DNA from: Acanthaster planci
Lineage: Eukaryota > Echinodermata > Asteroidea > Valvatida > Acanthasteridae
Direction: 5' to 3'
Length of the DNA: 55,061 bases
Assembly (NCBI RefSeq): GCF_001949145.1
Contig: NW_019091410.1
Coordinates: 769,800 to 824,860 of the forward strand
In this document: positions 12,784-27,000 of the stretch, piece by piece
Layout: each line of letters starts with the position of its first letter
Position numbering within the stretch: position 1 is the first letter of the stretch
Notes under the pieces: generated by a model
What the model was told of the DNA's origin: nothing
The model's database searches: none
What the model saw: the letters and a program-made list of their open reading frames with translations, nothing else
Made by a program: the position numbers and the translations under genes

Positions 12784-14820
12784 AATGTTAATATTTGTAC
12801 AGTAGAAAACACTCAGAATTGTGGTCTTCCTTTGAGGATGTAAATGCAGTTGTCTTGAGGCTCTCCACTCTGAAGATTGAATCCATCAAGTCAAACTGAA
12901 GCTGGGAAGCCACAGCTGGAGACAAGGCCGAAGTTTGGAAAATACCCTCACGACTATAAAGATCTTGTCTATCTATTAAAGATTTTAAAGTCTGTCACAT
13001 TTGCTTCAAACTGTTACTATACAAAATGTACAAATGTGCTTTGTGTAACAAATATCAAATCTTTTATAAAATAGCTAGAGATAGATTTATATATCTTTGT
13101 ACAGACTAAAGCATTTTTATATTTGTATTCAAGTCGAGAGATTGATTTTGTAATTGAATTTCATACTTGAGTTTATTTTTCTAATTTAATAGGTTTTGGT
13201 ACATATCAACTGCTGATATTTTTTGTTTTAGTAAAATGAAATTGCAAACTTGGCAATGGTATTATTCACAATCAACATGCCCCATGACTGGCATTAATTT
13301 CTCTCTAAAAAATTTAACGACTTTGTACAGCAAGATGCCAATGCCGCAGTCCTTCCAAAAGTTGGACTTCAAGATTTAAGCGATGTCTCTTCCCACACTG
13401 TTGCTTTTTTTTAATTTCGAGACAGTGTTGCTCAAAAATATTTGCCACAACGCCCGTCCTTTGCCTACAGCCGCTTGATGGCTGCACTCGTGCTCAACCT
13501 CCATCGACTAGTTTGAGCCTCAGTGTGCGCACCTACATGTACATAGATGTCCCTATGGTTTGTGCACATTCCGATGAAAATCAACTATTTCGTACCCATG
13601 TAAGTGGTATGTTGACCCTGCACGAGACTGATGTTTGGTAGCGGTGCACCTTCTCACATGGGGACCAAAAATGTTGAGGACCAATTTTGTCCCCCAGTGT
13701 GGTTTTGGCTTTGCTTGCAAAAGCAACTGTCCTCTTTAACACGGGGAAGGCCTAATCATGGTCTTGTTTTAATGTCCGCCCCGGGCTGAAGTGCGCCCCC
13801 AATCGGCCAAAAGAAAGACAGGTGGTTACAAGCAGGTTCTTGCACACGTTTGGCATGTACGCAAAGACCATACATGTCGGAGTAAATTAGTTACTTAGCG
13901 TGCTCCTCGCATATACTTGCACATGTCGTGGTGCGCCTATGCAGTGAGTTAAAAACCCCCGTTTTGTTTCGCTCAGAGCTGATACCATTTATGAGAAAGC
14001 TATGTGTTTGCTATGGCTCCTACAGTATAATACCACCGAGGACAAGGCAACATCTTTTATTCCCTTTGTGTTCTGTTCCCCAGAGTAACGAAAACATGTA
14101 TACTACCTGCAGTCGTGTAGTAGTCTGGCACCTGCAACCAACTTACAACCGTAAATCTACCATACAGATTTGTGAATTACTCAAAATATGTTGTGAAACT
14201 ACATTTGCAAACCCTGTCTTTTACGCCCAGTTTTGATGGAAAAGTTTATTTCACACTTTTATGAGAGCTGCAACTCCTTGTCCAACATGGTGAAAATGAC
14301 AAACGGCTGAACATATCAACAAAATCACAGATGAGAAAGTCAAAACAAACAAAGGTGCGACCAAAATGTTCACACTCGTTGTGTCTTTATTACAGAGCCC
14401 ACAGAGAAAGTGTACAAATTACCCAATAAAAGCAAAACAAAAAATGTTGATTACGTAATGGCTCTTTTTTCCGAAAGGCATATTATTTTTGTCTTGGCGC
14501 TTACTAAATCTTAACCATATTTGACTTGTTTCCACAGACCGCAAATTCAAAAATGTTTCGAGTAAATGTTGTTGTCAACATTCCATCACATAGATAATTC
14601 TGTGATGAGCATCATAAATGATGAATTTGTGCTATCGGTCAGTTGTGCAGAAATGCACCTGATCAGTTGATCAGGCAGGAAATCGGACTCTACTCTCATA
14701 TAAATACACAAAAAAAATCTGTTAGGGATGTGGATCATGGGGAAACCAAGCTTTGTGGCTCATAGCATGGGGAGAGCTGTAAATTTCATTTCAGCCATAG
14801 AGCTGGGTTTTTAAGAGCTC

Positions 14821-15130
14821 CATGGGTTTTCAAAGTAAGATTTGTGTACAAATTAGACCTAACTTTGGGTTTTGTGGAAAGGGGTCAGACAGTAGAAATC
14901 AGTGTTTCTTGATTTTTAATAGTGATATTGGTTTCAGCTTTGTGACTTTATAATGTCTTTGTATATTAGGTGAAGAACTGCATTTGTTGTTAATGCAGAT
15001 TTATTCTATTTTTATAATGCAATAAGTTTCAGGCCCTGCATTTGATATGTTGTACAAATTGTTCAAGACATGCTGACGAAAGTTTCGTCTTCTAAACCCA
15101 AATTTGCAGTCTGCATATTTTTCATTTATT
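14821..15130 (+). repeat. Duplicated block, copy A1
   Basis: About 300 bp are repeated with few differences at 16179-16482. Shared landmarks include GGTCAGACAGTAGAAATCAG, GTGAAGAACTGCATTTGT and CATGCTGACGAAAG, in the same order and orientation. It is non-coding and lies in the intergenic 3' flank. Confidence 0.85.
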
Positions 15131-16051
15131 GAAAAAAACCACAAAAACAGGAAGTACGCATGGTTTTGTACATGTTCTTAAAAAATTCCGAGATTGAGTA
15201 TACATCTTGATTTTCCCAAAATTAAAAAAGACTCAAATCCTGCCACATCAAACAGTGATTCATATCCTTCTAATAATCAAACCCTGGAATGTTTGTCAAT
15301 TCAAACTTTTTGGGAGCATTTCCCTGGATGCTCATTATTCAAACCTGCATTGGCAAAACTAAGCGTGTGCTTAACTTTGCAAGTGCTAAGTGTGTCCTGC
15401 CCTAGATGTAAGACACATTAGTATGCATAAAATGCTACACGCAATGCCCCCCCCAATTAGTCATACAGGGAACCAAATGCTACCATTTCAACAGAAACAA
15501 ACGACATTTTCTTAGCATTTGTCATCTGAGAGAAGTTTTCATGTGTTTTTGGTTACAGCATGCAACATAGTTTGGAATACTTCACATTAGCTTATGACTT
15601 TTAAAACCACTACAAGTACCACAAACATGGAATACATCTAAAGACTATTGACGAGTTTACAGTGTGCATTCATGTATATATACGAGTTCCTGGTTTAGGT
15701 TTATTGTAAATGGTTTTTAAGGGTGCAACGAAAAACACCTAAACATATTACAGTATGACTTGCTATTAATTAGCTTTCCATGTTGGTTGCTAAAAGCAGA
15801 TTATTGCTTTGCCAGATTGCGCAGTTTACAATGCCCAACAGGCACATACATGTAGGATGCATCAAGGCTGCTTTAGCTGCAATGCATCATGGGAAAGGTT
15901 TGACAGTCCGTTTTTGGCAATGTGAACAACTGTCTTTGTCAGCACTGGTGGTAAAGATTCACCTTTTTTTAAAAAGTTTTCTATTCAAGTAGGATGTTTT
16001 GCTGTGAAAAAAGTTGTTTCGTATTGATGGAGGTCTTTTGAACAAACTTAT

Positions 16052-16602
16052 GTTTTTGTGTGGAAGTGTTCATGGAAAAATGAAGGAAAATTAACCGTTG
16101 AGGTACATGTTACCTCATCAGGACAAATACTTAATGACACTTTTTCTATGAATTCCAGAATTACATGTACGTCCACCAATGGTTTTTCTAAGCAAGATCT
16201 TTGTACAAATCAAACCTGACTTTGGGTTTTGTGGAAAGAGGTCAGACAGTAGAAATCAGTGTTTCTTGATGTTTAATAGTGATATTGGTTTCAGCTTTGT
16301 GACTTCGTCTTTGTATATTAGGTGAAGAACTGCATTTGTCGTTAATGCGGATTTATTCTATTTTTATAATGCAATAAGTTTTAAGCCCCGCATTTTGTAT
16401 GTTGTACAAATTGTTCAAGACATGCTGACGAAAGTCTCGTCTTCTAAACCCAAATTTGCGGTCTACATTTTTTTGCATTGATTGTTTCCGTGTGGAAGTG
16501 TTCATGAAAAAATGAAGCAAAGTTCACCTTGGAAGTACATGTAACCTCATCAGGACAAATGCTTAATGACACACTCTTTCTATGAATCCCGGAATTACGT
16601 CC
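16052..16602 (+). repeat. Composite repeat: direct repeats B1 and B2 flanking block A2
   Basis: Block A2 (16179-16482) is the second copy of the block at 14821. It is bracketed by two direct copies of a ~120 bp sequence: B1 at about 16052-16175 and B2 at about 16484-16602. Both B copies carry GTGTGGAAGTGTTCATG, ACCTCATCAGGACAAAT and TTACGTCCACCAA or close variants. The pattern suggests either tandem duplication of a B-A unit or an element with long direct repeats. No open frame is present. Confidence 0.75.
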
Positions 16603-18095
16603 ACCAAGTGTTTAAAACACAATTTAACATTTTTCAAAAAATACTGGGTCTACATCGGTTAGAATGGATACTTCTGCCAATAATATTTTCAAAATAGTAA
16701 TTTGTACAGAGATATATTATATACACAATGTTAATATAAACCACTTCTGAATTTATTTGCAAGTAAATGATTTTTGGTGGAAAGGGTATTGCCAAGCAAC
16801 TACTCAAGGTCTCATAGCTATATATAAATATGGTTGTCAGAGCTCTTAAATTTAACTCGTCAAACACTTGGATTTTGAGTTTTGTCACATGGGTTGAAAT
16901 CATGATGTTGCTGATGACTTGCAGGTCAACGAAAATTTTACATTTACTTGTATCTTTTCAAATGCACTTGGGTCCTGCTATGCCAGATTGCTGAAAAATA
17001 GTTGATGACTACTGCTCTTGTGACATACTCTCATTTTCATCTGTTTTTCCCCTGTAAATTGTTAATAAAAACAATTACGTACACAAGTGAAATCTATCCC
17101 GTTATGATTTTCTTCTGATGAAAAAGACCTTAGTTTTGTTAATTTGCATTCAAACGGGGTCTGATCACATGACATCTGAGTACCATGTGATCACACGGTT
17201 CCTAAGATTGGTAACTACTGCAGTAAGCGCAAGTGCTTGGTTAGCAACGGTATGCCAAATGTTGTACAGTAGACAGGTTTAATTTCATGTAATATTGCAA
17301 TGCATTCTCGATTGCCTGGCGAAGTGCATCATAGGTGCCATGCCCAGTTGGCTCCACATTTTTCTTGTATTTTTGCCATTCATTTAAGCAGTGAAGGCCT
17401 GCCTACCATCTGAAGACAGTGCATGTTGTTGTGGTCTATGCGTAGATCACAATGGCAGATGTGTTTCATGACCCCGGGGTCAGTGATAGAGCCCTATGTC
17501 CATCTTTGTTTCATCTCTATCACGACAGCAAAGCTTGGAGGGTTAAAGACTTTCTTCCTGTAGTGACTGATTGCTTTGACGAATTTGCAGTCTATTCTCA
17601 GCACTATTAATTTTCAACTCGTACTCCGTGTTCAACGTCAAGCATAAAAATTATGTTTATCAATCATCCCGTCAGTCCCATTCTGCACTCATTCAGTCTG
17701 GATGGTGAGCTGGCTGCTTAAGAAAATCATTGATTTTGCAGTGTCCTACCCTTCGCAAATTCCAAACACTTCTCTGGTCTTCAAGAATGTTGAATTCAAC
17801 ACCTCAGCTACCTCCTCCCCCTTGAAAAATCCAGGTTCCATGAGTATACCCATCCCAGTACCCACTAATTTCTTTCATTTCTCATTGGACAGCATTGCGA
17901 ATACTTTGCATGATTGACCAAGGAACAACTCTTCCCTGTGCACAGTGAATGAAACTCTGTCAAGGGATCAGGCAGAAAAAAACCCACAATGCTTTGCTGC
18001 TTCTACAATTTTTATGTACACCTAATGCACTTGTGCTTCTTTGTCACAAAATGCTCCAGGGTAGTGTAATACTTAGCCCTGCACGGTGAAGCTTC

Positions 18096-21000
18096 TCAGG
18101 AGGCAAGAACCATCTCCCGTTCTTCCGTTCTTTCTTTCCTCCTCTTCTCGTCTTCTGGGTAAAGGAGAATAAAAAAGATTACCTTTGGTTCATTTTCGTA
18201 ACACCAAAAACAGATTACATATGTGAAGGTTTACTGACCACAGAACTGAAGTAAAGATTGCTAATTAGTCACTGTTATGTTTGATGATTTCATTGAATAG
18301 TAACATTTTACATGCAATCTGTAAATGAAATGAATTTGGTTCTTATATTCATCATTTTCAGTCAAAAGAAAACAGAAGGAAAACCTTTATCTTCTGTGCC
18401 TTTTTGATTGCAAAAATGAGGTACTGATGGCAAAGCTGGCTTGATGGTCCATGGGTTGTACCAATACTTACGTGTGAAGAAAGTTGTTCCCATGCACTTA
18501 AAAGCTACCACAAAAAGACACTTTGCATTTGCACGTGTGCACTTTCGAATGAAAAATCGTGCCTGTATGTGCTCTGTGTAATCCAAGTGTGAACAAGTGT
18601 TCGTGTGGCACACCGAAACCCCCCCCCCGGAATTGTTGCTAGGTTACAGGGTGCTCTCTCTCAATCAAGCAGATTGCCAGTGCCTTTGTTCCAGTTACAG
18701 AAGTTGTGCGTGGCAGCCATCTTTCCGGCAACTGCTTTTGTTGCGGAGAGATTGTGCCAAAGGTTGACTCATGTATTCTTGTGGAACAAAAAACTCTTAT
18801 TGGAAACGTGGCTCCCACGCACAACCTCTAAATTCTGCTCACCATTTGCCATGCAAAGTGAGTTCGGAGGTTCATGTCAAAAAAATTGGTGGCCCTCTGA
18901 GAAATGTTTCGAATGAAACAGTCTCTCTACCATATATTGCTTATGTCAATTTCTGACATTCAGGGGCAAATTTCACAGAGTTGCTAATTACAGAATTTGG
19001 TAGGCACAGGTTACATATGCTCAGGAAAAACAGGCTACCAGCCGAAGCCCCATGCAAAGTTTATTATTTTAGACTGGTTCTCCAGTCATTTTGGCTCAGC
19101 ACAAATGTTTTGTTAGGCATTATTTTGTGCTTAAAAGCTCTATCTGCATGTTTTTACATAGAAAACAAAGTCCTTTGCCACCAATTTGTATTTGAATGTA
19201 CAATCATCGCATGTTTGCCAGGCATGTGCAGGAGCCCAGATGAAGAAACTTCCAACCAGACTCTCTCTCCTTTGCCAGTGAGGGTGCACTTCAATCCATG
19301 GCAGATCAAAATGGGCAGGCCCTGGCTTCTGTCCACTCACCAATATCGGGAAGTTTGTCAGTCGGCACGTCTGGTAGTTGATCAATCTGGGGTCCTGCCT
19401 CCTGCACTCCTGTTAGCTGTGCTAGCTCCTCCAGAACGGCTGCCTCATCATCCTCGGTCAAACCACCCGCTAAGAGCTCGTCAATTTCCTGGAGGAGAAT
19501 GGCAAAGAAAAGATAACTTATAACAAAATCGACACTATTCCTCCGATATTATAACAATCACTTATAATGTAAGTGTTGGGTTTAACAAAATGAGTCTTTT
19601 GCGCCCTTCAAGTTTCCCTCCAGGTTAAGACTGTGGCAAAATTGCTTGGCTGTGGCTTTCAATAACGCATGACTCCATTGGAAATGTCTGCAGACAAGCC
19701 ACTGCCATTGACTCGTGTAATTTCAAGCCATAGCCGAGTGACTCACATGTACATCTTCATTTACACAGAACAAACAATGTCTCTCAAACTCTTTCATTTA
19801 AAAGGTATTTGAGGGAGCTCAGTATTTGATAACATCTCAGCAAGTTTAATTTACACATATCGTCCAGTGACTGATGCATATCTGTGTTGCTAAGCCTGTC
19901 CATGTATGATATTTACACAACTTGAAACTGATGTTTTCAATATGCTGCCTATCAGAAATTTCAGAAGTAAGGGACACCTAATTGAGGGCTTGTAACAACA
20001 GCAATACTCGTAAGTGGGCGCATTTGATTGCTTTCTTGGTCTCAAGCACACTTTCACCTTGATTATAGTCATACATATGCACAGTCTGTAAACGTGATTT
20101 CAGTTTACTAAGGACCTAAGAGCTGCAGCAACCAAACCATGTCAAGAAGTCATTCAAAACTTCAATATATACAAAATGAGTTTGACCCATCGCAATCAGT
20201 GGGCATCTAGCCTTGTTTGCATGAATGCGTAGGCATGAATGTGTGCTGCCAACGTAAAATGGTAATAATCTGGTGTATATGAGACTCAAGAAGTGTTTAA
20301 CCTCCATCCCGTGTTGTGACTTGTTACACAAATTACATGTATGCGACAAAGTGGACGGGATGCAGTAAAATAAATCTTGAGTGATTTTTCCTAAGAATTT
20401 ACTACAGAAAACATAATCAGGTTCTAGTCTTGATATAAGCCACGATTCAGTTCTTCACCCTAATACAAAATATTATTATAAATACACATGTACATGTAAG
20501 TGATGCTGGTTTTTTACTTCTTTGGAGCAAAATTTGGAAAAAGAACTGCATTGTAACAGTAGCTTTGGTAACTTGTGATTCACTTTGTTAGGTTTGGTCT
20601 CAAATAGAACATTTACATGTATATCAAGTGAGTCCACTTTAAAAAAACAAAAAAAAAGCTTCTTTTTACTGGCTTTTTTAAACTTTGACTTCACATCAAA
20701 ATACGGCAGCCAGAGCACACAGAAAACGACGGTGTGGAAAGTTACACAAGATGTTGTGACTCACTGAAAATGATGAAAATTCATGAGACATAACTTAAGA
20801 GCAAAGAACTGGTAATTACCTGAAAAAAATTGCTCTGAAGTACGTGCACAAATTTCCCTCTGGTTGAGAGGTTGGTTGAGAGAAGATCTTGCGAGTTGAA
20901 CCAAATGTTTCAACCAAGAACTTTTTCTAGCCTGTCATTTTCTTCATCACTAAGATATACAGGCTTGTGAACTGAAAGCTGATGGCAAACTTGGCCAAAA

Positions 21001-24000
21001 CGGCCACATTTCTTGTAGAGGAACAAAGTCTGTACGCTGCTGGAGTTTCGCACAATTCTATTGTCACTCCTTTCGCTTCACCATAGTAATATTGTATTTT
21101 CTTAATTCTAATGACATCAAATTTCACAGCTGGTGCAGGTACATGCAGAAAAGAAGGAAAGAAGTTGGAGAACACGGTGCAACAGTGCCGTCGTTCCACA
21201 TGAATTACATGTACAGAGTAGAAGCCAGTCAGCTCTTGACAAATTCACAGCTGGTTCACACTGTAGCTATAAAACAGGTATGGCGCATGTACATTATGCA
21301 CATTCTATATGTATTTTTAAAGTGTTCGCAATTTAAGTCAAGTTGCTGAAGACATGTCCACCAAAAGTACGGTATGCCTATGCATATGTACATGCCTTCA
21401 TAGGTACACTCCTCACACATTATGATTATATACAGTATCAAGCCCATGCCAACAAATTGCACGTACGATTATTTGATTGAACTCAAAGTCTGTTGCAATA
21501 TTCAAATGGTTCTCCTTTGCTAAGCAGAGAATTCAACATCCAGCCCAGTATTTTTCTAATGCCAACGACACTCCGAGTGTAGCTACATGTACATGCTGGT
21601 TAGAATGCTGGCTGCCGAACATATATCTGACTAGCTGGATGCAGAACAAGTACAAAGGAGACTGGTTTCGGCAGTGTTAATGCCTCAAATTCTATGCAGA
21701 CAATTTTCACCAGATACCTGGCAGCAATCTTACTATACAACATCTCCTCTGTTGAATCACAGATTCCTGCAAATGTTTGCTGCTTGAGATAAACTGAGTC
21801 AACACAGCTTCTACAGTTTGATGCACAGCTCATTAAATACCGGTTTTTTCCCACAAAGTTTGAACACATCCATGTGATATTCTCACCAATTTCCTCATGG
21901 TCCATGGCAAGGGCTCACATTCTCACCAATTTCCTCATGGTCCATGGCAAGGGTTCACATTCTCACCAATTTCCTCATGGTCCATGGCAAGGGCTCACAT
22001 TCTCACCAATTTCCTCATGGTCCATGGCAAGGGCTTTTTGTTGTTGTCACATGGGCATACAATGGCTTTGAAGGCTTGCCGCAGCTGATCATATTTGAAG
22101 CCGTACACCACCGGGTTGATGACGGAATTCAACATGGTCAACAGCTCCACAGCACTCAGCAGGACAATGCTGTCATTGATGTCACCAGTCCCCGTGCTTA
22201 GCACGATCCGCCAGATGCGACAAGGGAAAATGAACAGGAAGAAAGCTGCAGTAATGTCACTCAGGGTACCGCTGACTTTCTTGTATGCATGGAGCAATTG
22301 CTGGGCTGGCTGCGGTATCCCTTGGGCCACCAGTGTCCTGGTGCCCCGCTTCAGATTGCAGAGGATTCTGGCGTACATCAGGAAAATTGCCCCTGCTGGT
22401 ATAGCAAGCAAAAGCACCGACGAGGCACACAGTAAAAGGCCTGACTCAGGTTCAGTATATGGACAGCTTTTGCGGAAATGAATGATGACAAATAAAATTT
22501 GGGGCAGTTCTACAACAAATGGCACAACCCACATAGCCACCAGCAAGAGGACAATCTTCCGCCTGCTGAAGAAACTGCGGTGGTGCAGCGGTCGGACAAT
22601 GCCTACAAATCGCTCAACTGTTGCCAGCATCAGACCCAGCACAGAGTGAGTGTAGAAGCAGTTTTTGACATAATAGTAGACAAAAATGCTGTCGTGCTGA
22701 AAGAACAGCTCTGGGGAACACTCAGTAGCATTCTGGGGCGGGTACAGTGTGTACAAATCAATGATCCACGGTTGATGAATGGCACAGAAGCAAGCCAATG
22801 CATCTGCCACCGCTAGGTTCAGAATCATGAGATTGGTCACATTGTGCAGGGACTTTGTGTTACCTATGGTAATGCAGACAAGAGCATTTCCTGTGAAACC
22901 AAAAGTGCAAAGCAGCACCCGCAAAACAGAGATGGCGGTGTTCAAGTCGCTTTGGCCAGTGGCCATCTTGCCCAGTCCAGTTCCTTTCTTATCCAGGCCT
23001 TCTAGTGTTCAGAGTCTCTCACACAAACGGACCGAATTCTGCATCCAAGCTAACCACGGCTTTCCAGCAAGGTTCTACACAGATTAATTACACTAAACCT
23101 TGAGGGTTAAGGACAGCTACTGGACAAAATACTGCTGACAGAGTTCTACAAAGAATGTCCAACAACCGATGAACGTCCACTGAGAAGCTCTACAGCAAGT
23201 ACTGTTCCTGCACACGTACATGTATATACCATCTTGATGAAACGGTACATCTCAAGTGTCTAAAGGGGAAATTTCCCCTGCTTAATGACGAAGATTATCA
23301 GCAGTTTCATCTAGCTTGTCACAACACTGACGCTCTAATAAATCACAGTGGCATGTACTTCCCTGTTTTAGTAAATGACAGTGCTTCTTGATGTCAGGTT
23401 TATTGGCTCTGTGTTTACTCACTGGAACGTTTGCCATCGTGCATTTATTGCGATGGTAAAGGCTGACAACTGGATTAAGCTATACTGAACTCTTTCCATG
23501 TGAGAATTCAAAGCTCTACTCCCAAGACAAATTTGGGGCTCAAACTGTAACTCCTTAGAGTTTTCTATCACAGCTTTGTTCTCCAGTGTGAGCGTGTGTG
23601 TTTATCTGTGTTTAAATGCAATGACTAGTAAGGACAAGCTGCAGGTTGGGCAAGTCACAGATACTTAGGTTACTGACTGGATTGTCTGTGCACTCGAGCC
23701 TTTAGAACTTCCGAGTGGTCTTTTACAGATCGAGGCTTTAAATGCTTGCCTTAACTGTCTGTACTTAAAGCCATACATGACCGGGTTGATGGCCGAATTC
23801 AAGAGAGCCATGACAGTGAAAGGTTTGAGTAGAATGAGCACGCAACAGTCAGAATCGATTTCGAACAACAACTTGAAAATCCGCACGGGGAACACCAGAA
23901 GAAAGAAGGCCAGGGTGACAACCACCAGTGAGCCGGTGACCTTCTTGTGCGCATGAAGCAGCTGCTCCGCGGAACCACCAATACCCAGATTCCGCAGGTT

Positions 24001-27000
24001 CTTGGCTCCTTGTTTGAGGTTGGCCAGAATCCTGATGTAAATCGCTATCATGGCACTGACTGGTATGAAGAACAGCGTCATTGTCAAGCAGGAAAATGCG
24101 AATGTCCTGTGACTGGAATCCTCTAGGTTGCAGTTATTGTGACGGAAAATAATCACAGTGTAAATCAAGCGGGGCAACTCCATGGCAAATGGAACGGTCC
24201 AAGCCAGGGCAAGCATCAGGATGATTCTCCTCCGTCCNNNNNNNNNNNNNNNNNNNNNNNNNNNNNNNNNNNNNNNNNNNNNNNNNNNNNNNNNNNNNNN
24301 NNNNNNNNNNNNNNNNNNNNNNNNNNNNNNNNNNNNNNNNNNNNNNNNNNNNNNNNNNNNNNNNNNNNNNNNNNNNNNNNNNNNNNNNNNNNNNNNNNNN
24401 NNNNNNNNNNNNNNNNNNNNNNNNNNNNNNNNNNNNNNNNNNNNNNNNNNNNNNNNNNNNNNNNNNNNNNNNNNNNNNNNNNNNNNNNNNNNNNNNNNNN
24501 NNNNNNNNNNNNNNNNNNNNNNNNNNNNNNNNGAAGAAACTCGCGTAGTGTAGAGGGCGGATGATGCCGATGTAACGCTCAACCAACATCAATCCCAGGC
24601 CCAGCACGGAGTGGGCCAAGAAAGAATTGAGAAAAAAGTAATGGGCCCACTTGCAGTGGTGCTCCAAGATCAAGTCGGAGGTACACACTGTGTTATTTCC
24701 ACTGTAATGTTGGCGAATATATTCTGGGTACATGCTCCATGTCCATGCTTCCAAAGTGCTACACAGAGATGTCAATGCATCTGCAAGAGCAAGATTCAGT
24801 ATGAACAGGTTGGTAACAGTGTGCAGTGTCTTTGTGTGCCATATAGTCGCACAGACCAGCACATTTCCAATCATTCCCAAAACCCCAACAACTTTGTTCA
24901 AAATAAAGCACAAAAGGGACAGTTGATCATATGACAGATCGGCCATGTTTGGCGATTCTCGTGGCTTAGTCTGAGCAAAGCTTGTGCCCCGAAGTCACGA
25001 GATACATGCACTGTGTTGCATTTCCAAAGGCTCTTAACAGCCAGCTGTCAATGGACTCCTGTTGTCTGATGGCCAGGTGCTGTATACAGCCAGGTATATG
25101 TGCTCTTACATGTAACCACTGTCACATGAAAGCACGGTAATCTTGACAATTAACAGTAGTAGGGCCCTGTGCTCAGCTTTGTCCAGTTGAGGACAGATGC
25201 CTTGAGCAGTTGTTGTAGATTAGTTGGCAACAATGAAATCATGAAGCAGCCATGAACTAGATGACAGCAGATCATTTAAATCCCCCTCAAGCAAATAGCA
25301 GCTTCTGGACTGTAAGAAATGTTTCCAACGCTTGGCTCAGCAGACATGATACTGTTGGCCGTCGCAGGTATCAACCAGTGCCATCATATCAGCAAACTCC
25401 CTGAGGCAGGAATTAAGCCCCCAAACAACACACTTGAACCTGCTGTACAATTTCAAGTACATTAAGTCCGTAAAGTGAGCTGTGCGCGTGCTTGCAAAGG
25501 CAATTACATACGCGTCGGTCGACATGATTAATGGTTCTTAAACAAAGCCCTCTCCTAGCCAGTTTTATTAATGGCATTCAATGACTGCCAGCCACTTAGT
25601 GAAAACAAAGTTGCCTCCAGTTTATTATCAACCAGAGCATCTCGGTTGACAGCTGCATGTACACTCAAACACAAAGTTGGAAAGCTTTTGCTTTTATGGT
25701 GTTGCAAAGTTGTACTGAAACAGAACCAAACTTTATCCAGATGGGGCTTTTGAGGAAGAAATTGCAAAAAAAAAAAGAAAAAAAAAGCTATTGAGTTTGT
25801 TCTAATGACTGACAAAGGCAGTTTTGCAATAAATCCTCTACCAATATTACCCTGATAATTGCCGAGGACTGACAGGAGGCAGGTTTGTAATAAATCTTCC
25901 GTCAATATTGCTGGAACAAAAACAACTTAATCAGTTGACTTAATCAGTTGTTTTCTCAATTCCTCTTACTCTATTTGGCAGTAAGCTACTCTACCAAATG
26001 CCACTCTCCCACTAGGATGTCATCAATCCTGACTCTTTCATCATGATTCAATGCTCCCAGAAGCAATTTATATCAAGGCTGAGTACAAATTGGTTAAGGA
26101 CAGGATGCAAACACAGCCAGAAAACCCAGCCACTTGAAATATACAGGTACCCATTAGAATCACTGGCCTTGAAGTGGAATTGAATACATGTATGTACATG
26201 TACTCTGTAGATATATGTAGCAATGGGGCAATGCTCTGTGGCAATGTGGACATGAGTTAATAGGGTTGGAGTTGGCACTTTTGAGAACAAAGGAATTCAC
26301 AATTCACAAGGGCAAACAGGAGTTCTTAACGAAAACATCGAAGTGGAAACAGACTACCCTGTCACCGGCGACACAGATACGGAATCAGAGAGCTCTGAGA
26401 ATTGCATGTTGATTGTGAGTAGGCAATCGGCTGTGACTCTGTGAGTCTGTAGCCATCTATGAGGTGGGATATGTGAGTGGCCAATATTCTGCACTTCTCC
26501 TAGTCATTCAGTGCTGTAGGGGTATTCCATGTCCATGTTTTTTCTATATAGTTTTCCTGAAAAGCACAAACACAATCCTAACAATGGCAAGAGAAGCAGA
26601 TCCAAACTTTGACAACCTTTTGGAGATTAAAGCAGATCTATGTGCAAATTTGGACAATGTAAAAATCATAAAGAGCTCAGCTTGCAAAAGTATGCACAAC
26701 AGCAGAACAGATTCATTGAGTCACCTGCACATGTGAGGCTTACTGAACTCGATTTGATCGCTTGCATTTCTTGCAACTACCCCTCAACAGAGCCAAGAAT
26801 GATTGCCTCAGCTGCTTGTACTTGAAGCCATACAAGAGTGGGTTGATGGCTGAGTTTAACACAATCATGAGCACAAGCCATGGCTTCAAAAATTTGGGTT
26901 TATTCAATAAGCTTATGTCGATCACGACCTCCCATATTTTTACCGGAGACACAAGGATAAAGAAAGCTGCTGTGACGAGGGCCATTGCTCCAGTAACCTT

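Larger units (their letters stand above)
11957..18095. other. 3' flanks of the convergent UNC5-like and CHMP6 genes
   Basis: No open frame here looks real. The left part should be the 3' UTR of the UNC5-like gene, with a candidate AATAAA at 12778. The right part should hold the CHMP6 3' UTR on the other strand. The composition is AT-rich. A duplicated block at 14821-15130 and 16179-16482, with a second direct repeat flanking the latter, is listed separately. A short palindrome, GATCACATG paired with CATGTGATC, lies near 17163-17193. Confidence 0.5.
18155..19340 (-). other. CHMP6 intron 5
   Basis: The intron is bounded by donor GTGAGT (19335-19340) and acceptor CAG (18155-18157). It contains an inverted-repeat element at 18699-18828 and a dispersed repeat at about 19185-19320 that recurs inverted near 9426. 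No other gene is visible. Confidence 0.8.

Noticed and set aside
22095-22816. Long plus-strand open frames opposite GPCR1 (and similar ones opposite GPCR2 and GPCR3)
   Set aside because: They are antisense shadows of the receptor reading frames, with no domain content of their own.
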